Source: Daejeonella sp. (GTDB taxonomy: Bacteria > Bacteroidota > Bacteroidia > Sphingobacteriales > Sphingobacteriaceae). Taken from it: DNA of 64,000 nt. This document shows positions 1-9,473 of the stretch, one piece after another (positions within the stretch are counted from its first letter, which is position 1; each line of letters opens with the position of its first letter). The stretch is from the NCBI RefSeq assembly GCF_030684675.1, contig NZ_JAUXXZ010000081.1, positions 101,274 through 165,273 of the forward strand, given 5' to 3'. A program made the translations under genes and the position numbers. The notes under the pieces are model-generated. The model worked only from the letters and a program-made list of their open reading frames with translations. It ran no database searches and was not told the DNA's origin.

Positions 1-684
1 GTACTCTTCAGCAGCCCGTTTCCCATATTCCTGTCTTAATTCCATAGATTTTCTGCCATCAAAATCATACTTGGCAATAAATTTTCTTAACAATTGCTCA
101 GGCTCAGGAAGAATATCTGCGCCAAAGAATATGGTTTCTTCATCTTCCCTGATCAGGAATACCTGATGATATTCACAATGACCTCCAGTTAATTCAAAGG
201 CTATTTCCCTGTTAAACTGCCCGCTTCCTTCAATAAAATGAACCGAACCACTGCGTTGAACAAAATCAAAAATCTCTGTTTTGTAAGATCGTGATGGTTT
301 ACTGTAGGCTGCTTCCCACTCTCCTCTTTGGATCACATATTCGGCATTCGGAAAACTTAATGACAACTTACCATCTGAATGATTAATCATTCCACCGGCA
401 TGATCGAAGTGCAGATGCGACATCAGAACCAGACTGACATCAGCGGGATCATAGCCCGCTTTCCTTATATTCTCATGTATGATGAGTTCGCCCTGCTCAT
501 TTTGAAAACCCAGTCCGGTATCCAGAATAATCAAATCATTTCCGGTTTCAACCAGAAAAGGCTGCACGTAAACAAACAGGGAGGCAGGCCGGTCTTTGGG
601 ATTATGAATTACAGGATCAAAAGGAATAAATGTCTTTGAATTATCTACAGAATAAGATCCTTCATATAAGGCGAAAGCTTTCAA
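1..684 (-). CDS. MBL-fold metallo-hydrolase (3' end cut by window edge)
   Basis: Predicted metallo-beta-lactamase-fold hydrolase; 228 codons are visible and the C-terminus lies off the window. The zinc signature H90-x-H92-x-D94-H95 (SHLHFDHAGG) is clear, preceded by the usual ILDTG strand (about residues 53-57). No ATG exists in frame upstream before a stop. A TTG at 684 after AACAAAGAACA is the best start and gives a natural N-terminus (MKAFALYEGSYSVDN). Members of this family hydrolyse lactones, thioesters or phosphoesters, and substrate cannot be read from sequence. It is divergent from recJ, with a -7 type box TATCTTTG on its strand at 735-742. The family call is secure; specificity is unknown. 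Confidence 0.85.
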   Translation of the reverse strand, partial: MKAFALYEGSYSVDNSKTFIPFDPVIHNPKDRPASLFVYVQPFLVETGNDLIILDTGLGFQNEQGELIIHENIRKAGYDPADVSLVLMSHLHFDHAGGMINHSDGKLSLSFPNAEYVIQRGEWEAAYSKPSRSYKTEIFDFVQRSGSVHFIEGSGQFNREIAFELTGGHCEYHQVFLIREDEETIFFGADILPEPEQLLRKFIAKYDFDGRKSMELRQEYGKRAAEEY

Positions 685-734
685 TGTTCTTTGTTTATTA
701 GAATGTTAAATTCTATTTTTACGGTTTACTAAGG

Positions 735-742
735 CAAAGATA
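735..742 (-). promoter_or_regulatory. Putative -7 promoter box for the MBL hydrolase
   Basis: TATCTTTG on the minus strand is an exact match to the Bacteroidetes TAnnTTTG -7 element, about 50 nt upstream of the TTG start at 684. It overlaps the recJ start codon on the other strand. No convincing -33 TTTG is visible, so support is moderate. Confidence 0.4.
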
Positions 743-2460
743 TGCAAAAAAGGTGGGTGGAACGGGAGCTTGAAAACCTTGCAGCGATAGTGGAATTGCA
801 GGAATCACTGAATATTGACAGGGTTCTTGCCAGTCTTCTGGTTAAGAGAGGAATCACAGATTATGAAGAGGCCAGAAATTTTTTCAGGCCTGAACTCGAC
901 AAGCTTCACGACCCTTACCTGATGCAGGATATGGTAATCGCAGTATCCCGTATCAATCAGGCAATTACATCAGGCGAAAAGATTCTTATTTATGGTGACT
1001 ATGACGTAGATGGAACCACATCAGTCGCACTCACGTTTAGCTTCTTTAAAAAGCTTTATTCAGAAATTGATTTCTATATCCCCGATCGTTACCGTGAAGG
1101 ATATGGTATTTCTACCCAGGGAATAGATTATGCTTTTGAAAATGGTTTTTCGCTGATTATCGCACTGGATTGCGGCATCAAATCAGTCGATAAAATCGAT
1201 TATGCAAATGAAAGGGGGATAGATTTTATTATCTGCGACCATCACCTTCCCGGAGATCAGCTACCTGCAGCAATAGCAGTACTTGATCCCAAACGCAGCG
1301 ATTGTACTTATCCCTACAAAGAACTATCAGGCTGTGGTATAGGGTTTAAGCTGATTCAGGCATATTCGCTCAAATATGATATTCCTTTTGAACAGGTAAG
1401 CTCTTATCTGGATCTGGTAGCTGTGAGTATTGCATCCGACATCGTCCCGATTACCGGAGAGAACCGAATCCTGGCCTGGTATGGTCTTCTCAAATTAAAT
1501 ACAGAGCCATGCAAGGGCTTATTGGCCCTTATGAATATTTCGGGTAGAAAAGAAAACCTGAGCATCACGGATGTCGTGTTCACGATCGGGCCAAGGATCA
1601 ATGCTGCCGGAAGGATTGATGATGCTAAGCATTCAGTAAGCCTGTTGATTGCTGATGACGAAGCCATTGCCCTCGAAAAAAGCCAGATCATCAACACAAA
1701 AAATACGGAACGTAAAGAACACGACAGCAACATTACCGGGCAGGCATTAGCAATGATTGATGGAGATCCGCTTTTGATTAATCGTAAAACAACGGTGGTT
1801 TATAATGCAGACTGGCATAAAGGAGTAATCGGGATTGTGGCTTCACGGCTGACCGAAAAATATTATCGTCCAACTATCGTAATGACCAAATCAAATGGTT
1901 ATGCAGCCGGATCGGCAAGATCAGTTGCCGGCTTCGACCTTTATGAAGCACTATGTGAATGCAGTGATTTGCTGATACAGTTCGGTGGCCATAAATATGC
2001 AGCGGGGCTGACGATGAAAACAGAGAATATCCCTGCATTTCAGCAGCGCTTTGAAGAGGTGGTTGCAGCCAGCATTCCTGAAGAATTGCTTGTGCAGGCG
2101 ATAAATATCGATTCTGAAATTGAACTGAAACAGATTGATCCGAAATTCTTCCGGATTCTGAAGCAGTTTGAACCATTCGGTCCGCAAAACATGGCCCCTG
2201 TATTTGTTAGCAGAAATGTTTATACTTACGGTTTGGCAGCAATTGTTGGCAGCAATCATTTGAAAATGTGTGTGCATCAGGATAATCATACCTATTATAA
2301 TTGCATAGGTTTTAGTCTGGGTGAACACCTTAACCTGATCAATTCGGGAGCAGCATTTGACATTTGTTATACCATTGAAGAGAACACATGGAAAGAGAAA
2401 AAATCGATACAACTGAATATCAAGGGGATACGGCCAGCTCTTCCAAACCAGGGGCAATGA
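742..2460 (+). CDS. recJ: Single-stranded-DNA-specific exonuclease RecJ
   Basis: 572-aa 5'-3' ssDNA exonuclease of the DHH phosphoesterase superfamily, acting in RecF-pathway recombination, mismatch and base-excision repair. Metal-binding motifs are present: DYDVDG at residues 86-91 and DHH at 166-168. The DHHA1 signature GGHKYAAG lies near residues 417-424, followed by the C-terminal OB-type domain. Length matches the family (about 560-580 aa). The stop overlaps the start of lptB (ATGA), so the two are translationally coupled. The ATG at 742 is the first in-frame start and gives a typical N-terminus. Confidence 0.97.
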   Translation: MQKRWVERELENLAAIVELQESLNIDRVLASLLVKRGITDYEEARNFFRPELDKLHDPYLMQDMVIAVSRINQAITSGEKILIYGDYDVDGTTSVALTFSFFKKLYSEIDFYIPDRYREGYGISTQGIDYAFENGFSLIIALDCGIKSVDKIDYANERGIDFIICDHHLPGDQLPAAIAVLDPKRSDCTYPYKELSGCGIGFKLIQAYSLKYDIPFEQVSSYLDLVAVSIASDIVPITGENRILAWYGLLKLNTEPCKGLLALMNISGRKENLSITDVVFTIGPRINAAGRIDDAKHSVSLLIADDEAIALEKSQIINTKNTERKEHDSNITGQALAMIDGDPLLINRKTTVVYNADWHKGVIGIVASRLTEKYYRPTIVMTKSNGYAAGSARSVAGFDLYEALCECSDLLIQFGGHKYAAGLTMKTENIPAFQQRFEEVVAASIPEELLVQAINIDSEIELKQIDPKFFRILKQFEPFGPQNMAPVFVSRNVYTYGLAAIVGSNHLKMCVHQDNHTYYNCIGFSLGEHLNLINSGAAFDICYTIEENTWKEKKSIQLNIKGIRPALPNQGQ

Positions 2461-3191
2461 TTTTAAGAGCTGAGAATCTGGTAAAAAAATATAAACAGCG
2501 TACTGTTGTTAATAATGTATCCTTTCATGTTTCGCAGGGAGAAATCGTGGGATTGCTGGGGCCAAATGGTGCGGGAAAAACTACCTCCTTTTATATGATT
2601 GTAGGGCTCATCAGGCCAAATGAAGGCCATGTATTTCTGGACGATAAAGATATTACCGAAGATGCTATGTACCGCAGGGCTCAAAAAGGCATTGGATACC
2701 TTGCACAGGAGGCTTCAGTTTTTAGAAAACTATCAGTTGAGGATAATATCAAGGCCGTTCTGGAGATGACCAAACTCAGTAAAGAAGAACAAAGGGACAA
2801 ACTTGAACAGCTGATTGATGAATTCAGCCTTCACAAAGTAAGGAAGAACCGCGGAGACCTGCTTTCGGGAGGAGAAAGAAGAAGAACTGAAATTTCAAGA
2901 GCACTTGCTGCCGATCCAAAATTCATCTTACTTGACGAACCATTTGCCGGCGTTGATCCTATCGCAGTTGAAGAGATTCAAAGTATCGTGGCAAAACTTA
3001 AACTGCGAAATATCGGAATTCTGATCACCGATCATAATGTTCAGGAAACCCTCTCCATAACCGACAGAGCTTATTTGCTGGCCGAGGGTAAGATCATGCT
3101 CACAGGTACCCCTCAGGAGATTGCAAATAATGAAATGGCCAAAAAATTCTATCTTGGTCAGAATTTTGAGCTGCGAAAAAAGAAAGTCTGA
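2457..3191 (+). CDS. lptB: LPS export ABC transporter ATP-binding protein LptB
   Basis: 244-aa cytoplasmic ATPase of the LptBFGC complex that extracts lipopolysaccharide from the inner membrane for transport to the outer membrane. Walker [10 protein letters not shown] begins at residue 35; the ABC signature LLSGGERRR, Walker [13 protein letters not shown] and the switch His (ITDHN) follow. [19 protein letters not shown] is characteristic of LptB. An in-frame ATG further upstream at 2388 exists inside recJ, but the ATG at 2457, overlapping the recJ stop, gives the canonical [12 protein letters not shown] start and is preferred. The GH3-family gene begins 24 nt downstream. Confidence 0.95.
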   Translation: MILRAENLVKKYKQRTVVNNVSFHVSQGEIVGLLGPNGAGKTTSFYMIVGLIRPNEGHVFLDDKDITEDAMYRRAQKGIGYLAQEASVFRKLSVEDNIKAVLEMTKLSKEEQRDKLEQLIDEFSLHKVRKNRGDLLSGGERRRTEISRALAADPKFILLDEPFAGVDPIAVEEIQSIVAKLKLRNIGILITDHNVQETLSITDRAYLLAEGKIMLTGTPQEIANNEMAKKFYLGQNFELRKKKV

Positions 3192-3215
3192 GCCCCAAAT
3201 AAGCCATAAAGCAGA

Positions 3216-4724
3216 ATGACGATTGTAAATTCCATCTTTACCTGGATCATGAAAAAGCGGATGCATCAGATCGAGCTTTTCATAAAATACCCCTATGATG
3301 TTCAGGATGAATGGTTTCAGACGCTCATCTCTGCCGCCCAGCATACCGAATGGGGCAAAAAATACGGCTATTCATCCATCTATAGTCAGGATCAGTTTAA
3401 GGAACGAGTTCCGATTCAGAATTATGAATCACTAAAACCATATATCGAAAAAATGATGAGTGGTGAGCAGAACGTGCTCTGGCCATCTGAGATCAAATGG
3501 TTCGCCAAATCATCAGGCACGACAAATGACCGGAGCAAGTTCATCCCTGTAAGCGAAGAATCACTTGAAGAGTGCCATTTTAAAGGCGGCAAAGATCTCC
3601 TATCCATGTATTGCGATAACCGGCCGGATGCCAGAATATTTACCGGAAAATGCCTGGTATTGGGAGGAAGCCATCAGATCAACCAATTGAATATAGACTC
3701 CTGTTATGGTGATCTATCGGCAGTTTTGATAAAAAATTTACCATTCTGGGCCGAATTCTACCGCACGCCGGATATGTCGATCGCATTGATGGATAATTTT
3801 GAGGAAAAAGTAGAAAAAATAGCCAGGGTTACCATTGATGTGAATGTAACCAATATTGCGGGTGTGCCTACCTGGAATCTGGTTCTGGCAAAGCGCATTC
3901 TTGAAATTACCGGCAAAAATAATCTGCTTGAAGTTTGGCCAAATCTTGAGTTTTACTTTCATGGAGCTGTAAATTTCAATCCTTACCGGGAGCAGTTTAA
4001 AAAACTTATTCCTTCAGATGATATGTATTATCTGGAAACCTACAATGCCTCTGAAGGATTTTTTGGCATTCAGGATCAGCCTAATTCAGAAGAATTGCTT
4101 TTGATGCTCGATTATGGTATTTATTATGAATTTCTTCCGATGGAGGATCTGCATGCTGAGAATCCAAAAACCCTTAGGCTCGATCAGGTGCAGTTGAATA
4201 AGAATTACGCATTGATCATTTCAACCAATGCCGGATTATGGCGATACATGATCGGTGATACGATCAAGTTTACCTCCCTCTCACCGCATCGTATTCAGGT
4301 TACCGGCCGAACCAAGCATTTCATCAATGCTTTCGGCGAAGAACTGATCATAGACAATGCTGAAAAAGGGCTTGCCAAAGCCTGTCTGGAGACACATGCA
4401 ATCATCCGTGATTATACTGCATGTCCGATTTATTTTGAAGGTGATGAAGTTGGCGGACATGAATGGATCATCGAATTTGAGCAAAAACCCGATGATATTG
4501 AATGGTTTACAGATCTTCTGGATCAAACCTTAAGGGAAGTAAATTCTGATTATGATGCCAAACGTTTTAAGGATATGGCATTACGCCGGCCATTGCTGCA
4601 CCTTGCACCGGATGGTACCTTCTATAACTGGATGAAGAACCGGGGTAAACTTGGGGGTCAACATAAAGTACCGCGACTGGCGAATGACAGGGCTTATGTG
4701 GATGAGATACTGAAAATGCTGTAA
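3216..4724 (+). CDS. GH3 auxin-responsive-promoter family protein (acyl-adenylate enzyme fold)
   Basis: 502-aa homologue of plant GH3 acyl-acid amido synthetases, members of the ANL adenylating superfamily. The phosphate-binding loop FAKSSGTTNDRSKFIPVS lies near residues 96-113. ETYNASEG (about residues 276-283) and the YMIGDTIKF segment (about residues 344-352) are also typical. Plant enzymes conjugate amino acids to jasmonate or auxin; the bacterial substrate is not known. It sits directly behind lptB on the same strand, so a link to the cell envelope or lipids is possible, but that is inference only. No signal peptide is seen, so the protein is predicted cytoplasmic. Confidence 0.9.
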   Translation: MTIVNSIFTWIMKKRMHQIELFIKYPYDVQDEWFQTLISAAQHTEWGKKYGYSSIYSQDQFKERVPIQNYESLKPYIEKMMSGEQNVLWPSEIKWFAKSSGTTNDRSKFIPVSEESLEECHFKGGKDLLSMYCDNRPDARIFTGKCLVLGGSHQINQLNIDSCYGDLSAVLIKNLPFWAEFYRTPDMSIALMDNFEEKVEKIARVTIDVNVTNIAGVPTWNLVLAKRILEITGKNNLLEVWPNLEFYFHGAVNFNPYREQFKKLIPSDDMYYLETYNASEGFFGIQDQPNSEELLLMLDYGIYYEFLPMEDLHAENPKTLRLDQVQLNKNYALIISTNAGLWRYMIGDTIKFTSLSPHRIQVTGRTKHFINAFGEELIIDNAEKGLAKACLETHAIIRDYTACPIYFEGDEVGGHEWIIEFEQKPDDIEWFTDLLDQTLREVNSDYDAKRFKDMALRRPLLHLAPDGTFYNWMKNRGKLGGQHKVPRLANDRAYVDEILKML

Positions 4725-4949
4725 GGAGTATCAAGAGCCCAGTATCAAGAATCAAGATAAATTCCGGTTCGCTTGAGATTTTGTAATAAGAGTAAAGATC
4801 AAGGAGCAAAGAATAAAGACATTAACTTCTTCATTGGAAATTAGTACTATTACTGATAACCGACATCCTGATAGCTATCAGGTGACCACATAATCGATTC
4901 CTAATCTAAATTCTGGACGCAATTTCTCAAAATCCTTGTTCCTTGCTCC
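4725..4949. repeat. Purine-rich/pyrimidine-rich low-complexity spacer
   Basis: Between the convergent GH3 and TerC genes the left half carries reiterated AAGAnnnAAGA words (AGTATCAAGAATCAAGATAA, GAGTAAAGATCAAGGAGCAA). The right half carries the complementary words TTGTTCCTTGCTCCTTATTC. A short palindrome CTGATAGCTATCAG lies between. No gene is seen. It could fold into a long imperfect hairpin and terminate both genes. Confidence 0.5.
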
Positions 4950-5999
4950 TTATTCCTTGTTCACCTTCTTAGGGAACACCAGTGATGCCACAATACTGGT
5001 TGTAAGAATAAATAATATTACGAAGAGCGAATGCATGGTTGTAAAACCCCATAAGGACAACCAGTGATGGGCAAGCATTTTGATGCCGATAAATACGAGC
5101 AGGAAGGCTAATCCTACCTTCAGATAATGGAATTTATAAATCACATTAACCAGCAGGAAGAACATTGATCTTAGGCCAAGAATAGCGAAAATATTTGAGA
5201 AAAATACGATGTAAGGATCTTTGGTTACCGCAAAAATTGCCGGGATAGAATCTACCGCAAAAATAAGATCGGTAAATTCCACTATCAGCAAAACAATAAA
5301 AAGCGGAGTAACCATTTTTTTTTTATCGACCTTGATAAAGAATTTATTACCTACATACTCCGGATAAACAGAGAAATATTTTGAAGCAAAACGAACAACC
5401 TTATGGTTCTCGGTATCGATCTTCTCTTCCTCATCCCGGCTCAGGAACATGCCTACACCGGTGTAAATAAGGAATGCCCCAAAAATATACAGGATCCAGC
5501 CAAACTCATTGATGAGGGTCGAACCAAGGAAAATAAAGAGGAAACGCATCAAAACTGCGCCTATGATACCCCAGAACAATACCCGGTGATAATACCGCTC
5601 ATCCACCCCAAAAGCAGAGAAAATAAGCACCATTACAAAGATATTATCAACCGATAAAGCATATTCTATCACATATCCTGTAAGGAATTCAAGCGCCAGA
5701 TTTTGCTTATAAATTAGCAGACTTCCTTCAAAATTACCGGGGATAAGACTGATGTTATGAAGATGCTTGGTAGTAACTTCCTGAAGTATCGCAAAATTGT
5801 TGATATCGTGCAGTATTTCGCCATTTGTAAGCAAAAGGAAATAAAAACCTATGGCAAAGCTCACCCAGATAAAACTCATTACAGCAGCTTCTTTCATGCT
5901 AACCTTATGATCCTTCTTGTTAAAAAGACCAAGATCGATCGCCAGCATCAAAACAATAAAAAGCAGAAAGCTGCCGAAAAATATAATTTCGTTTGACAT
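4950..5999 (-). CDS. TerC/Alx family integral membrane protein
   Basis: 349-aa polytopic membrane protein of the TerC family, whose members are implicated in metal ion (manganese, tellurite-associated) homeostasis. About nine hydrophobic segments are visible. The two family acidic motifs are present: EYALSVDNIFVM (about residues 112-123) and EFTDLIFAVDSIPAIFAVT (about 239-257). The conserved aspartates there are thought to bind metal. It starts 2 nt after the stop of the polyprenyl synthase and is probably cotranscribed from the promoter near 7009. The coding strand contains a run of ten A (5315-5324) spelling Lys-Lys-Lys, a potential slippage site. Confidence 0.93.
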   Translation of the reverse strand: MSNEIIFFGSFLLFIVLMLAIDLGLFNKKDHKVSMKEAAVMSFIWVSFAIGFYFLLLTNGEILHDINNFAILQEVTTKHLHNISLIPGNFEGSLLIYKQNLALEFLTGYVIEYALSVDNIFVMVLIFSAFGVDERYYHRVLFWGIIGAVLMRFLFIFLGSTLINEFGWILYIFGAFLIYTGVGMFLSRDEEEKIDTENHKVVRFASKYFSVYPEYVGNKFFIKVDKKKMVTPLFIVLLIVEFTDLIFAVDSIPAIFAVTKDPYIVFFSNIFAILGLRSMFFLLVNVIYKFHYLKVGLAFLLVFIGIKMLAHHWLSLWGFTTMHSLFVILFILTTSIVASLVFPKKVNKE

Positions 6000-6001
6000 A
6001 G

Positions 6002-6973
6002 TTATTTTTTACGCTCAGTAGTAAACCTGACCAGTTGCTGGAGGGAATCACGGGATTCGTGTTCTGGCAGTTCATTTAAAATAGTAAAGGCTTCCTGTTG
6101 ATAGGCGTCCATACGGCTTCGGGCATAATCGAGTCCACCGCTGTTACGAACAAAATCAATGACTTCAGAAACCTTATCCGACTCCTCATTATGATTTTTT
6201 ACCAGGTTAATGATTCTTCTCTTTTCAGAACTACTTGCTTTATTCAAAGCATAGATCAGGGGAAGTGTAATCTTTTTTTCTTTAATATCGATTCCCAGGG
6301 GTTTCCCTACGTCATCTGTTCCGAAATCAAAGAGATCATCCTTAATCTGAAAAGCAATACCAACCTTTTCGCCAAACAGGCGCATTTTCTCGACAATTTC
6401 AGCATCAGCACCTGCAGAAGCCGCACCACATGAACAGCATGATGCAATTAATGAGGCTGTTTTCTGACGGATCACTTCATAATACACCGCTTCGTCAATA
6501 TCCAGTCGGCGGGCCTTCTCAATCTGCAATAATTCACCCTCACTCATTTGCTTTACCGCATCAGATACGATCTTGAGTAAACCGAAATCACCATTATTTA
6601 TCGAAAGTAACAGCCCTTTGGATAAGAGAAAATCACCTACCAGAACCGCAATCTTATTTTTCCATAAAGCATTGACCGAAAAAAATCCGCGGCGCTCGTA
6701 TGAATTATCAACCACATCATCATGTACCAATGTTGCAGTATGCAACAACTCGACCAAAGCTGCACCACGATAAGTAGCTTCTGTAATTCCGCCACAAAGG
6801 CTGGCTGAAAGAAACACAAACATTGGTCGGATCTGCTTACCCTTTCTCTTGACAATGTAATGTGTAATGCGATCAAGAAGCGGAACGGAGCTCTGCATAG
6901 ACGCTTTGAACTTTGCTTCGAAAGTTTCAAGTTCTGCGGCGATGGGCTTTTTAATCTCTTCGAGATTCAGCAT
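6002..6973 (-). CDS. Polyprenyl diphosphate synthase (trans-isoprenyl chain elongation)
   Basis: 323-aa trans-prenyltransferase that condenses isopentenyl diphosphate onto allylic diphosphates to build the quinone side chain. The first aspartate-rich motif is in LVHDDVVDNSYERRG (about residues 82-96) and the second is in FQIKDDLFDFGTD (about 210-222). KGKQIRP (about residues 44-50) binds the diphosphate. Length fits octaprenyl/heptaprenyl synthases (IspB type). Chain length cannot be read with certainty. It is first in a two-gene operon with terC. The dxs gene at 52.5 kb makes precursors for the same pathway but is not linked. Confidence 0.93.
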   Translation of the reverse strand: MLNLEEIKKPIAAELETFEAKFKASMQSSVPLLDRITHYIVKRKGKQIRPMFVFLSASLCGGITEATYRGAALVELLHTATLVHDDVVDNSYERRGFFSVNALWKNKIAVLVGDFLLSKGLLLSINNGDFGLLKIVSDAVKQMSEGELLQIEKARRLDIDEAVYYEVIRQKTASLIASCCSCGAASAGADAEIVEKMRLFGEKVGIAFQIKDDLFDFGTDDVGKPLGIDIKEKKITLPLIYALNKASSSEKRRIINLVKNHNEESDKVSEVIDFVRNSGGLDYARSRMDAYQQEAFTILNELPEHESRDSLQQLVRFTTERKK

Positions 6974-7008
6974 TAATTATGGCTTGCTGGTAAATATGAA
7001 TTATTCTG

Positions 7009-7016
7009 CAAACATA
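7009..7016 (-). promoter_or_regulatory. Putative -7 promoter box for polyprenyl synthase-terC
   Basis: TATGTTTG on the minus strand matches TAnnTTTG exactly and lies about 36 nt upstream of the ATG at 6973. It faces away from the tRNA-Ser promoter at 7113. No clear -33 element is seen. Confidence 0.5.
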
Positions 7017-7112
7017 TTGAAAATGCGGGATTATTTCAGCACGAAATGAAGGCAGTGACATTCAAACTTGATCTAAAATTTGTAAAATCCTGCAATATTT
7101 ACAGAATTTTGA

Positions 7113-7120
7113 TACTTTTG
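7113..7120 (+). promoter_or_regulatory. Putative -7 promoter box of tRNA-Ser
   Basis: TACTTTTG is an exact TAnnTTTG match 32 nt before the mature tRNA 5' end, followed by CATCCC. It is suitably placed to start transcription near 7127. Confidence 0.6.
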
Positions 7121-7151
7121 CATCCCTTCTGAAAGGAAAGGCTGCAGATCC

Positions 7152-7241
<90 letters not shown>

Positions 7242-7255
7242 AATTATCCTATAAT

Positions 7256-7282
7256 CCCCTCTAAACTAATAAGTTAGAGGGG
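7256..7282 (+). terminator. Hairpin at the left end of the element
   Basis: CCCCTCTAA (7256-7264) and TTAGAGGGG (7274-7282) form a perfect 9-bp stem with a 9-nt loop, followed by ACTATTGTTTTTA. It could terminate tRNA-Ser transcription after integration displaced the original terminator. The right arm also contains the AGAGGGGAC word seen in the subterminal repeats, so it may instead be an integrase arm site. Confidence 0.45.
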
Positions 7283-7293
7283 ACTATTGTTTT

Positions 7294-7327
7294 TAGGGTG
7301 TTACAGAGGGGACGATTAATTTGTCTT
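7294..7327 (+). repeat. Subterminal direct repeat, left copy
   Basis: TAGGGTG (7294-7300), AGAGGGGACGA (7305-7315) and a following TTAATTTGT block recur in the same order and orientation at 14898-14932. The position just inside attL and attR suggests arm-type binding sites for the integrase or excisionase. Confidence 0.55.
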
Positions 7328-7422
7328 TATTTATTAAAAAGATAACTGTTCGCTTCATTTCCTATCTTTAATTACAAATTAAAATATATTTCTCTGTATT
7401 TAAAGCTATATATTAATATGTC

Positions 7423-9468
7423 ATGAAGGACAACGAAATAGAAAAAGGTGTTAATTTAGTTTGCGAAGTATCAAAAGAAGTAAAGGGTTTTTATGATAAC
7501 CCAGAGTCGTTAATTAGTGCGCTCAATACCGTACCAATTGACGAATTAGATAAATGCTTAAATTATTATACTGGTAGAACTGGTGTAATAGTGGATTTAC
7601 GAAAAGAAGTCCTCAACTATTTACGTGCAGGAAAAAAACTTAATTCTGAAATACTTGATAACTTCATTAATAAACACAGGAGTGGAAAAGAAAACCAATT
7701 TCGCTCTTATAAACAATGGTTTAGCATATTTTATCCCCCTATAACGTTCTATGGTCACAATAAAATAAGAAAGTTTATTGAAGATTTTATTAAGCAATTA
7801 ATAGACGAATTGAAGCTTTCCAATTATGTAAAATCTACTTATTTCGATTTTCAAGGAGCTCGGCAACAAGGGAGTGATCGATTATGGTTAGCCATCTATA
7901 ATAAAGAACAAGAGTCACAATCATCTGGAATTCAATTTTTTGTAGAATTTTATAATGGGAAAATAGCATATGGAGTTTACAGACATAGTGATAAAAGCTA
8001 TTTAAAAGAGCGAGTTCTATTAGATAAAAGTGATTTTAAATATGATGATCTATTAAAATATTTTAAAAGTGCAATTCCAATTCTTAAAAACAACACGCCT
8101 GAAAATGTTTCAGGCACCTCAGTTGATAAAGTTCAAAGCGAAATTTCAGAAAATTTAACAGAAAATTTGAACGTAATATTATATGGTCCTCCTGGTACCG
8201 GTAAGACCTATGAATTAAGTAAATATTACTTTGATAAATTCACCTCAAAAAAATCTACTGTCTCTAGAGAAGAGTTTTTAAAGACTTTTGTCATTGATCT
8301 GTCTTGGTGGGAAATAATTGCCTTGGTTCTTTTAGATATTGGCAAAGCAAAAGTTGCGGATATCTTTAAACATGAATTGCTAAAGCTTAAAGCATCACTA
8401 TCAAATTCTACCACCGTTACTCCCACCATTTGGGGACAGCTTCAAAGTCACACTATAGAATCAAGCGATACAGTAAATGTTATCAAAAGGAGCTCCCCTT
8501 TAATTTTCAACAAATCAGATAACTCACATTGGGAGATTCTTCCTGAAGAAGTAATACAACAGGCACCTGAATTATTAGAATATCAGAAAGAAATCCAAAA
8601 CTTTAGTGAGGACTCTACTATTGAAATCAAGAGGTTTGAATTTGTTACATTTCATCAATCTTTTACATATGAAGACTTTATTGAAGGGATTAAACCAAAT
8701 TTTGACGCTAAGGAAAATGATTTAACATATATAATTGAAGATGGAGTATTTAAAAAAATATGTTTAAAAGCTAGAAAAGACCCTGACCAGAACTATGCGA
8801 TTTTTATCGATGAAATAAATAGAGGAAATATCTCTCAAATATTCGGAGAGCTAATAACACTTATTGAGGATGACAAGCGTGAAGGGGAAGAAAATGAATT
8901 ATCGACAGTACTTCCTTATTCAAAAACAAAGTTTAGCGTTCCTACAAATTTGTACATCATTGGGACAATGAATACAGCTGATAGGAGTATTGAAGCGTTA
9001 GATACAGCCCTTAGGAGACGATTTAGTTTTATTGAAATGGCGCCTAAACCTGAATTAGTAAGAACTGCAGGAAAAACCTTAGATGGCATTTTGGATGGAA
9101 TAGATCTTTTTCAGTTATTGACTACGATAAATAAAAGAATTGAAAAATTGTTGGATAAAGATCATATGATTGGTCATAGCTATTTTTTATCCGTGTCTAA
9201 CCTTACTGACTTAAAAAAGGTATTTCAGAATAAAATTATACCTCTCCTTCAAGAGTATTTTTTTGGGGATTTTGGCAAGATCGGACTAGTTTTAGGCTCT
9301 AATTTCTTCGAATTAAACAATGACTTTGATAATGAAGAGTTTTTTGCACCTTTTGATGATTATGAAAGTAGCTCATTAAATGAAAGAAAAATATATAATT
9401 TTCAAAAGGTTGTAGAGATGAAAGATGTAGATTTCATTAATGCTATTAACATATTACTTAGAAAATAA
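7423..9468 (+). CDS. mcrB: McrB-type GTPase subunit of a modification-dependent restriction system
   Basis: 681-aa AAA+ GTPase of the McrB family, the motor subunit of type IV McrBC enzymes that cleave DNA carrying modified cytosines. Residues about 90-210 resemble the MrcB N-terminal DNA-recognition domain (QWFSIFYPPITFYGHNKIRK; QGARQQGSDRLWLAIYN). Walker A GPPGTGKT is at 255-262. Walker B IDEINRGN is near 462-469. The McrB signature MNTADRSI begins at 516, followed by the sensor LDTALRRRFSF. About 200 residues separate Walker A and B because of an inserted segment (about 285-380) with a winged-helix-like look. mcrC starts 5 nt downstream. The region is AT-rich and foreign-looking. The modification recognised is unknown. 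Confidence 0.93.
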   Translation: MKDNEIEKGVNLVCEVSKEVKGFYDNPESLISALNTVPIDELDKCLNYYTGRTGVIVDLRKEVLNYLRAGKKLNSEILDNFINKHRSGKENQFRSYKQWFSIFYPPITFYGHNKIRKFIEDFIKQLIDELKLSNYVKSTYFDFQGARQQGSDRLWLAIYNKEQESQSSGIQFFVEFYNGKIAYGVYRHSDKSYLKERVLLDKSDFKYDDLLKYFKSAIPILKNNTPENVSGTSVDKVQSEISENLTENLNVILYGPPGTGKTYELSKYYFDKFTSKKSTVSREEFLKTFVIDLSWWEIIALVLLDIGKAKVADIFKHELLKLKASLSNSTTVTPTIWGQLQSHTIESSDTVNVIKRSSPLIFNKSDNSHWEILPEEVIQQAPELLEYQKEIQNFSEDSTIEIKRFEFVTFHQSFTYEDFIEGIKPNFDAKENDLTYIIEDGVFKKICLKARKDPDQNYAIFIDEINRGNISQIFGELITLIEDDKREGEENELSTVLPYSKTKFSVPTNLYIIGTMNTADRSIEALDTALRRRFSFIEMAPKPELVRTAGKTLDGILDGIDLFQLLTTINKRIEKLLDKDHMIGHSYFLSVSNLTDLKKVFQNKIIPLLQEYFFGDFGKIGLVLGSNFFELNNDFDNEEFFAPFDDYESSSLNERKIYNFQKVVEMKDVDFINAINILLRK

Positions 9469-9473
9469 GTGTT

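Noticed and set aside
2388..2456. An upstream start for lptB inside recJ
   Set aside because: It would add 23 residues unlike LptB; the overlapping ATGA start at 2457 gives the family N-terminus.
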